In this document: positions 47,362 through 55,759 of the stretch, one piece after another
Layout: every line of letters begins with the position of its first letter
How positions within the stretch are numbered: the stretch's first letter is position 1
Source of the DNA: Streptomyces sp. ADI96-02
GTDB lineage: Bacteria; Actinomycetota; Actinomycetes; Streptomycetales; Streptomycetaceae
DNA length: 64,000 nt
Reading direction: 5' to 3'
Assembly: GCF_003846185.1 (NCBI RefSeq)
Contig: NZ_ML123034.1
Coordinates: forward strand, 6,547,799-6,611,798
Translations under genes and position numbers: made by a program
Notes under the pieces: model-generated
The model's database searches: none
What the model saw: the letters and a program-made list of their open reading frames with translations, nothing else
Told to the model about the DNA's origin: nothing

Positions 47362-49464
47362 TCAGCTCACCTTGAAGACCGGCGAGGTCCCGGTGAACGG
47401 GGTGATCTTCCCGAGCAGGTTCTTCGCGTCGCCGTGGTGCACGATCCGGTAGTCGCCCGGAACCGTGTCCGCCGCGATCTTCCAGGTGATCGTGGCCTTC
47501 GACGTACCGGTCAGACCGTTGATCCGCTTCCACCGGTACGTGGTCGCCCAGTCGCCGTCGTCCAGCACCCGCACCCATGTGCCGTCGACCAGCCGCTGCA
47601 CCTCCAGGAAGGTGCCGCCCCGGCGCAGGTTGTTCTTCGGGTGCCCGGTGGCGAACTCCACGGTCGCCGTCGCACCCCGCGCGTACGAAGCACTCGGCGG
47701 GGACATGACAGATCCGAACGAGTGGTTGGGCGGCGGGTTGTCGTACACGACGCCGGTCTGGAACGTGAACTGCCTGCCCGACTCGTCCGGCGGCGTCGTG
47801 CCCCGGTCGAGCGCGGTCCCCTGCTTCAGGGAGGCCGCCACCCGTGCGAACTCCTGCTGGTAGGCGGGCAGGGTGTACCGGCCGTACAGCGTGGAGCCGC
47901 CCTCGTACTGCTGGGCGTCGTACTCCTCCGGAGTCGTCACGTACTGGCTGTAGGAGTTGGCGTACCCCTGGAGCAGTACGCGGTCGAGCGGGACGCCGAG
48001 CTGCTGCGCCACGGTGCGGCGGACCCGGAGGCCGGACGTGATGGTGAACTCGCCGGGCCCCGCGACCAGGTACAGCTCGCCGAGCTTGACGATCTGCAGC
48101 GGGAGGATCTTCGGGGTGACCGGGTGGACATTGCTCAGCAGACCCGTGGGGATCAGGCTCGCCTTCGGGTACTGGCAGGTCGCCAGCCACGACGGGGTGT
48201 CGATGCGCAGTGCGTCGATGATGCCGGCGACCGGCGTGCGCGTACCCTCCTCGAACCCCGGGATCGCCGGGCCGTCCTCGACGCTGCCCGCCAGCGTCGA
48301 CGCTCCCACGACGGCGGGACACGTGCGGCGCTCCTGCCCGTCGGGGGTGTAGGCCCCGCTCACGGTGACGTTCTCCATGTCGACATACGTCATCCGGGAG
48401 TCGACACCGCCGCCGATGGGCTTCGCGTCGCGGTAGATCTCGCGCGCCTTGTCGAGCTGGCGTTCACCGATGATCCGGGCGTTCTCGAACTCGTCCTCGG
48501 TGGGCCCGGAGCCCGGCTTCAGGTTGAGGTTGGGGGACATGTCGCCGGCGTTGGTGTTGGGGAAGGCGGCGACGAAGCCCGGAGTGTTGTCGAGGTAGCG
48601 CACGCCCTCCCGGTCGTGCTCCCAGGCGTAGGAGGCGTAGCCCTTGTTGTCCGGGCTGATCAGCGTGTTCTTGTTGGTGATCGAGGTGTTGTGGGTGGCG
48701 AACCAGCTGATCGCCCCCGCGTCCTTGTCGCCCTGCCGGAAGCGCAGCACGGTCATGGCCGGGTCGATCGCTCCGGGGAAGGCGGCCCGGTCGGACGCCG
48801 GATTGCGGTCGAAGGCGGTCCGGGAGCGGTTGACGCTGGCGTTGGTGAGGGTGCCGGTGCCGAGGCTGACGGTGCCGGGCTTCAGGTCGTCGTGCGCCTT
48901 GGCGACGGACTCGACGATCCCGTCGACGACGGCCCGGTAGGTGGCGCTCTGGAAGCCGAGCACGGACAGGTTGTAGGCGACGTGGTGGGAGTAGCCGCCG
49001 GGCCCGGAGTGGGTGTGCGTGGCCGACAGCAGGACGTTCGCCTCGTCGTAGAGGCTGCCGTACCGCTCCTTGAGCCGGGCGATGACGCCCTGCTGCACGG
49101 ACTGGAAGATCATCGCGAGGTCGGCGTTGACGTACACCACGCGTTTGCCGGTCGACCGGTCCGCGACGACGAACGCGCGGGACCGCTGGCGCTGGTGGAT
49201 GCCGGACGTCTTCTGGTCGAAACTGGAGTAGCCCATCATCCCGGTCTCGGCGGCCTCGCCCGTGACGTCCGCGATGCCGCGCCCGACGAGGTAGCCGCCG
49301 TCCGCCGAGGCGGCGGCGGCGTCGGAGGCCGCGGCGGGGGAGGGGGCGCCGAGGGAGACCGCTCCCAGGACCGCGGCGACGGCCATGGCGGGGAGTGTGC
49401 GCCGGGAGCGGCGAGGTGTACGGGGTGGCAAGGGAACCTCCTGGGGGCGGGTCGTGAAGGACAC
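47362..49464 (-). CDS. Secreted neutral ceramidase
   Basis: A 700-residue enzyme that hydrolyses ceramide to sphingosine and fatty acid. A Lys/Arg-rich start, hydrophobic core and ALA/AAAS region form a signal peptide (about 1-47). Family motifs: RGIADVTGEAAETGMMGY, SATHTHSGPGGYSHH (Zn ligands), WFATHNTSITN, the nucleophile Ser in NTNAGDMSPN, and a C-terminal immunoglobulin-like domain (about 545-700). Streptomyces do not make sphingolipids in quantity, so the target is probably host, fungal or environmental lipid. Confidence 0.92.
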   Translation of the reverse strand: MSFTTRPQEVPLPPRTPRRSRRTLPAMAVAAVLGAVSLGAPSPAAASDAAAASADGGYLVGRGIADVTGEAAETGMMGYSSFDQKTSGIHQRQRSRAFVVADRSTGKRVVYVNADLAMIFQSVQQGVIARLKERYGSLYDEANVLLSATHTHSGPGGYSHHVAYNLSVLGFQSATYRAVVDGIVESVAKAHDDLKPGTVSLGTGTLTNASVNRSRTAFDRNPASDRAAFPGAIDPAMTVLRFRQGDKDAGAISWFATHNTSITNKNTLISPDNKGYASYAWEHDREGVRYLDNTPGFVAAFPNTNAGDMSPNLNLKPGSGPTEDEFENARIIGERQLDKAREIYRDAKPIGGGVDSRMTYVDMENVTVSGAYTPDGQERRTCPAVVGASTLAGSVEDGPAIPGFEEGTRTPVAGIIDALRIDTPSWLATCQYPKASLIPTGLLSNVHPVTPKILPLQIVKLGELYLVAGPGEFTITSGLRVRRTVAQQLGVPLDRVLLQGYANSYSQYVTTPEEYDAQQYEGGSTLYGRYTLPAYQQEFARVAASLKQGTALDRGTTPPDESGRQFTFQTGVVYDNPPPNHSFGSVMSPPSASYARGATATVEFATGHPKNNLRRGGTFLEVQRLVDGTWVRVLDDGDWATTYRWKRINGLTGTSKATITWKIAADTVPGDYRIVHHGDAKNLLGKITPFTGTSPVFKVS

Positions 49465-49797
49465 CGGGTCCCGGTCGGCGGCTCTCCGACGTGGGCGGGG
49501 CCCGGAGCGGTGCCCCGACGGTAAAGGTGTGTGACCTGCGTCGCCTAGATATCTACCAGCCAGTAAATGAGGACTTCCCTTGATCGGCGCCCGTTTTGGC
49601 CTGGGTGGGGACCTTATGGGGTGTCACTTCGTACCGCCTGAGAGGGAGTCGCCGGGCCGGGCGGGCCGTGCGGCGGGGCGGACGGGCCGGCGGGCGTCCT
49701 CCGCCGGCCCCGCCGGACGTGCCGCCGGTCGCTCGCCCCGCCTGCCTCCCGCGCGGGCGGCGGAAGCGCGGGCTCGCATCCGTAAATCGAACAGACG
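49465..49797. other. Region upstream of the ceramidase and DUF genes
   Basis: A 333-bp stretch with no supported gene; it must hold the ceramidase promoter. It contains AGATATCTACC (near 49549) as an AT-rich element. A TAGCAT at 49798-49803, seven bases before the next GTG start, may be a -10 element for a nearly leaderless transcript. Confidence 0.35.
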
Positions 49798-49809
49798 TAG
49801 CATTCTGGA

Positions 49810-50217
49810 GTGACCACGTTCGACTTCCCCCAGGATCTGCGCGAAGCCCAGCTCGCCCTGCACCGGACGCGAGCCGAGCTCGACCGGTACGTACGGACCC
49901 TTCCGAGACCGGTGGGGCCGGTGGCCGTACGGCGGAACGGCGAGCACCCGCACACCGACGGCCGCGCCCTCCACGAGGACGCCCCCGTACCCGGCCGCAC
50001 GCGGGAGCAGAGGCGCCGGGTCGCCGAGTACCGGGCGCGGCTGAGGGACCTGGGCGCCGTCGTGGCGACCCACCCGTTCTGGCGGCAGTTCGAGCGGGGC
50101 GGGTCCGTCGGGGGCCGGACGCGGCTGCGGCCCGCGCCCGAACGGGCGGCCGGCACCGTCCCCGAACGGGCGGCCGGCACCGTCCCCGAACGGGCGGCCG
50201 GGAACGAGGCCGCTTAG
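49810..50217 (+). CDS. Hypothetical protein with C-terminal repeat
   Basis: A 135-residue charged protein. The N-terminal two thirds are helical (LREAQLALHRTRAELDRYV and TREQRRRVAEYRARLRDLG, then ATHPFWRQFE). The tail is three copies of PERAAGTV-like units from a 24-bp DNA repeat. No family recognised with certainty. It starts with GTG and ends two bases before the next ATG, so the pair is co-translated. Confidence 0.7.
   Translation: MTTFDFPQDLREAQLALHRTRAELDRYVRTLPRPVGPVAVRRNGEHPHTDGRALHEDAPVPGRTREQRRRVAEYRARLRDLGAVVATHPFWRQFERGGSVGGRTRLRPAPERAAGTVPERAAGTVPERAAGNEAA
50137..50208 (+). repeat. 24-bp tandem repeat, about three copies
   Basis: CCCGAACGGGCGGCCGGCAC plus CGTC repeated; two full copies and one 18-base partial copy within the end of the preceding gene. 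In frame, so copy-number change keeps the frame. Confidence 0.85.
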
Positions 50218-50219
50218 CC

Positions 50220-50567
50220 ATGCCCGGAGGCGACGTGTCCGACCTGGACAAGAACCGGGCCCTGGTCGACTGGCTCCGCTACCAGTTGCGGTACGCGGAG
50301 AGCCGGGTGCGCGAGCTGGAGGCGGCCGAACGGCGGGAACGGCGACGGGCGGAGCGCGCGCGGGCCGAGCAGTCCTGGAAGATCCAGCCGCAGCGGTCGA
50401 ACGAGTCGGCCCTGCTGCACCGGGGAGGCTGCGCGCTGTACGAGGCGCCGATGGGCTTCGTCAACCGGCGCGAGGCGCTGATCGCGCTCGCGGATCCGGA
50501 CATCCGGGCGTGCGCCGTATGCCGGCCGGAGACCGGCCTGCGAGAAGGCGCACGAGCCGTTCCGTAG
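50220..50567 (+). CDS. DUF6233-like small protein
   Basis: A 115-residue protein. An N-terminal coiled-coil-like helix (YQLRYAESRVRELEAAERRE) is followed by a C-terminal part with LLHRGGCALYE and IRACAVCRPETGL. The GGC...CxxC spacing is that of DUF6233, a Streptomyces family of unknown function that may bind zinc. ATG 50220 is used; a GTG at 50235 with GGAGG close by is a possible alternative. Confidence 0.68.
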   Translation: MPGGDVSDLDKNRALVDWLRYQLRYAESRVRELEAAERRERRRAERARAEQSWKIQPQRSNESALLHRGGCALYEAPMGFVNRREALIALADPDIRACAVCRPETGLREGARAVP

Positions 50568-50629
50568 GAGCCCGGCCCCCGGCCGGTGCCGCCCCGGCGG
50601 TGACGCCCCGCCGCCGCAGGCGGGCGAGG

Positions 50630-51607
50630 TCAGAGGAGGTCGTCGGGGGCGAGGTCGGGCCGCAATCGGTGCCAGGAGGGCTGGCGGAGGCGTCCGGCGC
50701 GGGTCCGGGTCGCGTAGCGGACCTCGCCGACCAGCCGCGGCAGCGCCCATCGGACCGGAGCCACCGGAGGAGTCTCGGCGAAGGGGCAGTGGTCGATCTC
50801 CGCCGCCCCGAGCAGTCGCCCGAGGTTCGCGCGCTCGGCGTCGCTCCACCCCGTGCCGACGTTTCCGGCGTAGCGCAGCGCCCCGTCGCGGCGTTCGCCG
50901 ACGAGCACGGCCGCGGGCAGACCGGTGAGCCGGCCGTGCCCGGGGACCCACCCGCCGACGACGACGTCGACGGTCCGCACATGACGGATCTTGATCCACG
51001 CCTTCGACCGGACGCCCGGTTCGTACGGGGAGGCGAGCCGTTTGGCGACGACGCCCTCCAGCCCCGCCGCCCGGGTCGTCTCCAGCGCCTCGGCCCCGTG
51101 GCCGACGATCGCGGCGGGCGTCGACCAGCCGGGCCCGTGCAGCGCGAGCCCTTCGAGCAGGCGGCGGCGCTCGGCGTACGGGAGCGCGGTGATCAAGCGG
51201 CCGTCGAGGTGCACCAGGTCGAACAGCATCAGGCGCGCGGGCACCCGCTCGGCCATTCTGGCCGCCTTCGCGGGGGAGCCGGAGAGCCCCATCCGGGACT
51301 GGAGGCGTTCGAAGTCGCTCCGCCCCCGCTCGTCGAGCGCCACGATCTCGCCGTCGAGGACCGCCGGGCGGCTTCCCAGCGCTCGGGCGAGGGACAGCAG
51401 TTCGGGATAGGCCGACGTGATGTCCGCCCCGGACCGCGACCGCAGCACCACCGTGCCGTCGCCGGGCAGATAGACCATGGTCCGCTGGCCGTCCTGCTTC
51501 ACCTCGTACGCGAACAGGCCGTCGGACCCCTCCGGCGGCAGGGCGCCGGGCGTCGCGAGCATCGGGGCGATCGCGGGCAGATCGCCCGGGGACCGGTCAG
51601 GAGGCAC
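50630..51607 (-). CDS. ATP-dependent DNA ligase (LigD ligase-domain type)
   Basis: A 325-residue ligase. The active-site Lys lies in YEVKQDGQR (KxDG), followed by VLDGEIVAL (motif III), LMLFDLVHLDG (motif IIIa), EGVVAKRLASPYEPG (motif IV) and RSKAWIKIRH (motif V). The C-terminal OB domain is present. No polymerase or nuclease domain is attached, so it is a stand-alone ligase of the LigC/LigD-ligase group. It overlaps the upstream Ku gene by 11 bp, which points to non-homologous end joining. GTG start. Confidence 0.92.
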   Translation of the reverse strand: MPPDRSPGDLPAIAPMLATPGALPPEGSDGLFAYEVKQDGQRTMVYLPGDGTVVLRSRSGADITSAYPELLSLARALGSRPAVLDGEIVALDERGRSDFERLQSRMGLSGSPAKAARMAERVPARLMLFDLVHLDGRLITALPYAERRRLLEGLALHGPGWSTPAAIVGHGAEALETTRAAGLEGVVAKRLASPYEPGVRSKAWIKIRHVRTVDVVVGGWVPGHGRLTGLPAAVLVGERRDGALRYAGNVGTGWSDAERANLGRLLGAAEIDHCPFAETPPVAPVRWALPRLVGEVRYATRTRAGRLRQPSWHRLRPDLAPDDLL

Positions 51608-52577
51608 TGCGCTTCTCGGCCGCCGTCTTCTTCTCCGCGCTCTTCCTCACGCTCTTCCCCGCGTTCCCTCCCGCGCTCTTCCGGGCGGTCGACGCCGTCC
51701 GGCCTGTGCTCTTCCCGGTGGCCGTCTTCTTCGCGGCCGGCTTGCGGGCCGCCTTCCGGGCCGGGCGCATCTCGTGCACCGTGGCGTCCTCGTCCTCGCT
51801 GCGGGACTCCTTCGCCGCCTTCACCGACGCGTTCAGCGCGGCCATCAGGTCCACGACCTCGCCCTGCTTCTCCTCCTCGGCGGCCGGTGCGGGCAGCGGC
51901 CTGCCCTCGGACTTCGCCGCGATGATCGCCTCCAGCGCCTCGCGGTACTCGTCGCGGAAGCCGCTGAGATCGTCGATCGCCATCGTGCCGGTCAGCTGGA
52001 CGGCCCGCTCGATCTCGTCGTCGTCCACCTCGACCTCCCGCGGCGCCAGGGACTGCGGGCTGCGGATCTCGTCCGGCCACTTCATGGAGTGGAGCACGAT
52101 CGCCCCTTCCCGCACCCGCAGCAGCCCCAGCCGTTCCCGGCCGTGCCACGCGAACTTCGCCACGGCCACCTTCTCCGACCGCTCCAGGGCCCTGCGCAGC
52201 AAGGTGTAGGGCTTGGCGGCGACCTGGCCGTCGGTCGCCAGGTAGTACGAGTCGCTGATCCCGATCGGATCGAGGGTGTCGCTCTCGACGAACGCGACGA
52301 TCTCGATGGCCTTGGCCGTCGGCAGCGGCATCTGCGCGAGTTCGTCGTCGCTGACCGGTACCGTCCGGTCCTTGGACAGCTCGTACCCCTTGCCGATCTC
52401 CTCCTGGGGCACGACCTCGCCGTCGATCTCGCAGATCTTGCGGGTCCGGACCCGGCCCATGTCCTCCAGGTGCACCCGGTGGAAGTGGATGTCGTGGTCC
52501 TCGGTGGCGGACACGATCTTCACCGGGATGGTGACCAGCCCGAAGCTGATCGCCCCGGTCCACAGCGGCCTCGGCAT
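51597..52577 (-). CDS. ku: Ku DNA end-binding protein
   Basis: A 326-residue Ku core protein that binds double-strand ends and recruits the ligase. It starts with the typical PRPLWTGAISFGLVTIPVK, has LHSMKWPDEIR in the middle and ends in a long Lys/Ala/Arg-rich tail (about 270-326). That tail resembles the Lys-rich C-terminus of other actinobacterial Ku proteins and is thought to aid DNA binding. The ATG at 52577 is fixed by the family N-terminus, with CTGGAGGTAGCC before it. Co-operonic with the ligase gene. Confidence 0.94.
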   Translation of the reverse strand: MPRPLWTGAISFGLVTIPVKIVSATEDHDIHFHRVHLEDMGRVRTRKICEIDGEVVPQEEIGKGYELSKDRTVPVSDDELAQMPLPTAKAIEIVAFVESDTLDPIGISDSYYLATDGQVAAKPYTLLRRALERSEKVAVAKFAWHGRERLGLLRVREGAIVLHSMKWPDEIRSPQSLAPREVEVDDDEIERAVQLTGTMAIDDLSGFRDEYREALEAIIAAKSEGRPLPAPAAEEEKQGEVVDLMAALNASVKAAKESRSEDEDATVHEMRPARKAARKPAAKKTATGKSTGRTASTARKSAGGNAGKSVRKSAEKKTAAEKRSAS

Positions 52578-52795
52578 GGCTACCTCCAGGCCCCCCTGGC
52601 GGTACCGGTTCGACGGCCCCGCCGCCGCGTCACCTTCCCGCGACCGGGCGCCCGCGCGCGGCCCTGATGCGGGGACCGCGCTGCCGAGCCGGGCGGGCGC
52701 CCGGACAACGCCTGCCGAGGCGCCCACGCGTCCACGCTATGAGGCGGAGGCGGTCCCTGCCACTCACGGGGCGGACCGCCCGGTGGTTCGCGCGG

Positions 52796-53239
52796 TCAGT
52801 CCTCGGCCGTGACCTGCGCCCGCGGCTCCGGGGCCACCGGCGGCACGAAGCAGGCCGTGACGGTCTTGCCCGTCCGCTGCGGATGGGTGTGCCAGCTGTC
52901 GGCCAGCGCGTCGACGATGGCGAGCCCGCGCCCTCCGGTCGTCGTCAGGTCCTCGGCCTTCTGGTCCGGCGGGAGGGGGTCGGAGTCGTGGACGCTGACG
53001 TGCAGGCAGTGGCTGTCCCAGGTCAGGACCAGCTGCGCCTCGCTGTGCGCGTGCACATGCGCGTTCGTGACGAGCTCGGAGACGCTGAGCAGCACCGCGT
53101 CGACCGTCTCCGGCGACTGGCCCGCCCACTCCAGGGACTCCAGCCGCTCCCGGGTCCACTGCCGACAGGCCCGTACCCCACGCGATACGGGGAACGACTG
53201 CGCCCACCCCACCGCCCGCATCGACGTATCCCTGGTCAC
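52796..53239 (-). CDS. RsbW/SpoIIAB-like ATP-binding protein (anti-sigma kinase type)
   Basis: A 147-residue single HATPase_c domain. The N box is SELVTNAHVHA and the G1 region VHDSDPLPP, and GGRGLAIVDALADSW is the G2/lid region. These proteins bind sigma factors or phosphorylate anti-sigma antagonists; the Streptomyces genome carries many. No partner sigma or antagonist gene is adjacent. GTG start after GGGAGAC. Upstream of the P450 start codon region but transcribed in the same direction. Confidence 0.87.
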   Translation of the reverse strand: MTRDTSMRAVGWAQSFPVSRGVRACRQWTRERLESLEWAGQSPETVDAVLLSVSELVTNAHVHAHSEAQLVLTWDSHCLHVSVHDSDPLPPDQKAEDLTTTGGRGLAIVDALADSWHTHPQRTGKTVTACFVPPVAPEPRAQVTAED

Positions 53240-53340
53240 CGGAGTCTCCCTCGGTCGTGTGCCGGTACTCGTACCCGCGTTGGGGCGGGATACCGCTCCC
53301 GATCGGAGACCGCCGCCCGGACGCCCGGCCCCGGGCGCGG

Positions 53341-53376
53341 CCCGAAGCCCCGCCCGAAGCCCCGCCCGAAGCCGCG
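53341..53376. repeat. 12-bp tandem repeat, three copies
   Basis: CCCGAAGCCCCG repeated head to tail (third copy with one change) in the gap between the P450 stop and the anti-sigma-like gene. Confidence 0.8.
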
Positions 53377-53396
53377 TCCGGACCCGTACCGCGCGC

Positions 53397-54593
53397 CTAC
53401 CAGCTCACCCTCAGGCTCCGAGGGCTGCGGGACGTCGTGCCGGTCCGCCACACGACGGTGTCCACCGGGTCCTCCAGGCGCAGGCCGGGGAAGCGGGCGG
53501 CGAGGCCGTGCAGGGCCAACTGCAGCTCGGTCCGGGCCAGCCACACCCCGAGGCAGTAGTGCGCTCCCGCACCGAAGGAGAGCGTGGGCGCCTCCAACGG
53601 CGCGAACAGGTCGTGCAGGGTGTGCGGAGGAAAGACCTCCGGATCGCGGTTGGCCATACCGCAGTCGGCGAGCACGACCGCCCCCGCCGGGATCGTCACA
53701 CCGCCCACCTCGACGTCCGCCGACGCGCGGCGCGTGGAACCCCGGTCGTCGCCCAGCGGGATGAGATGGACGATCCGGTCCGCGACGCGCCCGCCGGCCT
53801 CCTCGTCGGCGCCCAGGCGGGACCAGACCTCCGGCCGTTCCCCCAGCAGGTAGAGCAGCGCGTTGCCGAGCATGGTCATCGTGCTGTCGTGGCCCCCGAC
53901 GACGAGACCGCAGACCAGGCTGACCAACTGCGCCTCGGGAACGCCGCCCTCCGCGTCGGCGGCTGCCACCAGGCCGCTGATCAGGTCGTCGCCCGGTGTG
54001 CGCCGCCGCTCGGCGAGCAGGTCCGCGCCGAACACGCCGAACTCCTTCAGCACCGACTCCACCTCCTCGCCCGAGTGCGAGCCGTCGGAGAAGGCGTGCT
54101 CGCTCCAGTGCCGCAGCCGGCTCCGCGCGGTCTCGTCCAGCCCCATCAGCCGGCTGATCACGGCCACGGGCAGCGGCAGGGTGAACTCGGCCACCAGGTC
54201 GGCCGGCCGTTCCCGGCCGTCCAGCCGGTCGAGGAGTTCTGCCACGATGTCCGCGATCCACGGCCGCCAACGCGCCACCGCGCGCGGGGTGAAGGCCCCG
54301 CGCAGAGTGCGGCGCAGCCGCAGGTGGTCCGCACCGTCCTGGTTGAACATCAGATCCGGGCTGTTGACGAGATCGGGTACGTCGGACAGGGCCGGCGCGT
54401 CGGCGGCGTACAGCAGGGCCCGCCCGAACCGCGGATCGGAGAGCACCTGCCGCACGTCGGCGTGCCGGCTCACCAGCCAGGCCGGTGCGCCTCCCGGCAG
54501 GGCGGCGAGGCGCGGCGGCCCCGCTTCCGCGAAGCGCAGGCAGTGCAGCGGGACCGCGGAGGAGGCGGGCTCCGGGTGATCGGTGGTGGTCAT
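53397..54593 (-). CDS. ftdF: Cytochrome P450 of the PTM cluster (FtdF-like), lacking ExxR
   Basis: A 398-residue P450. The heme loop FGAGAHYCLG (Cys347) and the I-helix GGHDST are normal. At the K-helix, where the ExxR motif should stand before the LIPLG segment, the sequence is RIVH (residues 273-276), so both conserved residues are missing. In PTM clusters the last gene is a P450 that oxidises the finished ring system. It lies 110 bp after the MDR gene on the same strand. ATG 54593 is preceded by AGGAG. Confidence 0.87.
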   Translation of the reverse strand: MTTTDHPEPASSAVPLHCLRFAEAGPPRLAALPGGAPAWLVSRHADVRQVLSDPRFGRALLYAADAPALSDVPDLVNSPDLMFNQDGADHLRLRRTLRGAFTPRAVARWRPWIADIVAELLDRLDGRERPADLVAEFTLPLPVAVISRLMGLDETARSRLRHWSEHAFSDGSHSGEEVESVLKEFGVFGADLLAERRRTPGDDLISGLVAAADAEGGVPEAQLVSLVCGLVVGGHDSTMTMLGNALLYLLGERPEVWSRLGADEEAGGRVADRIVHLIPLGDDRGSTRRASADVEVGGVTIPAGAVVLADCGMANRDPEVFPPHTLHDLFAPLEAPTLSFGAGAHYCLGVWLARTELQLALHGLAARFPGLRLEDPVDTVVWRTGTTSRSPRSLRVSW

Positions 54594-54703
54594 CGTGGCT
54601 CCTGGGCCATAACGGTGGGACGTGCGCGGGTGACAGGACGGAAGGACGGGAGGGACCTGGCGAAAGGACGGGCGAGCGGGCCGTGCGGGCGCGGAACCCG
54701 GCG

Positions 54704-55759
54704 TCACAGGGCGACGAGCACCTTGCCGCGGTCGCTTCCCCGGTCCTGGTACAGGCTGGCGTAGGCGGCGGGAATGCTGTCGAAACCGTGGTGGAGCGTG
54801 TGGTCGCAGACGACCTCGCCGCGCCGCACCTGGCCGCCCAGTTCGCTGTGGAGGTCCTTCCAGTTCTGCTCGGTGAACCACTCCAGCGAGAAGATCCCCC
54901 GCACGGTCGTGCGCGGGAACATGAGATAGGGCAGCAGCCGCGGGCCCACGGTGTCGTTGCCGACCTGCGTCGCCCACTGCCAGCACACCGCCACCTGGCT
55001 GTCGACGGCGAGCAGGGAGAAGACCGCGTCGGTGACCGTGCCGCCGAGGTTGTCGAAGTAGCGGTCGACGCCGTCGGGCGCCGCCGCCGCGAGCGCTTCG
55101 CGGACGGTGTCGGCGCTGTCCGTGTGCCGGTAGTCGATGACCGTCTCGAAGCCCAGGCGGGTGAGGTAGTCCGCCTTCTGCGGGGAGGAGGTCGTACCGA
55201 TCACCCGGGCCCCCGCGAGCGCCGCCAGCTGGCCCACGAGCGCGCCCACCGCGCCCGAGGCGCCGCTGACGACGAAGGTGTCGCCGGGGCGGACCGTCAT
55301 CACCTTGGTGAGCGTGCCCCAGGCGGTCATCCCGGGACCGCCCATCACGCTCAGCGCCGTGGGCAGCGGCAGGGCGTCGTCGTACCAGGACGGATCGAGG
55401 CGGCGGTAGGCGGGGAACACCATCGGGAACGTGCCGGTCTGCCAGGGCTCCGGCACTCCGGTGGAGACCACGTGCGACCGCCAGCCCCCGAAGCCCTGCA
55501 CCAGGTCGCCGACGCGGTGGGCGGCGCGGGGACCGGCCTCCACCACCTCCATGATCGTGTCGGCGCCCATGTGCCCGCCGATCGGGGTGTCCAGGGCGAT
55601 GCCCTGGAGGTAGGGGTCGACGGAGACGTACAGCGTGCGCAGCAGCATCTCGTCGGGCGCCAGACGCACCTCGACGTCCTCGACGACCTTCTCGTAGACG
55701 CGGTCCACGTCCGGTACGCCCTCGACGTGCTCGCGGACCACCCATTTCTCGATCCTCAT
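54704..55759 (-). CDS. ftdE: MDR-family NADP-dependent reductase/cyclase (FtdE-like)
   Basis: A 351-residue zinc-independent medium-chain dehydrogenase. The cofactor motif is VVSGASGAVGALVGQLA, with GGPGMTAWGTL before it and RYFDNLGGTVTDAV after, as in the prostaglandin-reductase/CurA-like group. In PTM biosynthesis the homologue (IkaC/FtdE type) closes an inner ring by reductive Michael-type addition. Start ATG overlaps the stop of the preceding FAD enzyme gene as ATGA. Confidence 0.9.
   Translation of the reverse strand: MRIEKWVVREHVEGVPDVDRVYEKVVEDVEVRLAPDEMLLRTLYVSVDPYLQGIALDTPIGGHMGADTIMEVVEAGPRAAHRVGDLVQGFGGWRSHVVSTGVPEPWQTGTFPMVFPAYRRLDPSWYDDALPLPTALSVMGGPGMTAWGTLTKVMTVRPGDTFVVSGASGAVGALVGQLAALAGARVIGTTSSPQKADYLTRLGFETVIDYRHTDSADTVREALAAAAPDGVDRYFDNLGGTVTDAVFSLLAVDSQVAVCWQWATQVGNDTVGPRLLPYLMFPRTTVRGIFSLEWFTEQNWKDLHSELGGQVRRGEVVCDHTLHHGFDSIPAAYASLYQDRGSDRGKVLVAL

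Noticed and set aside
47225..48322. Extension of the KimA-like permease frame up to 48322
   Set aside because: This part overlaps the ceramidase gene and reads as low-complexity Arg/Gly sequence; the permease features begin after the GTG at 47224.
49553..50251. Minus-strand frames over the DUF6233-like pair
   Set aside because: Arg-rich antisense frames without motifs; the plus-strand genes have matching family patterns.
53341..53376. 12-bp repeats as a CRISPR or iteron array
   Set aside because: Only three adjacent copies with no spacers and no replication or cas genes nearby.
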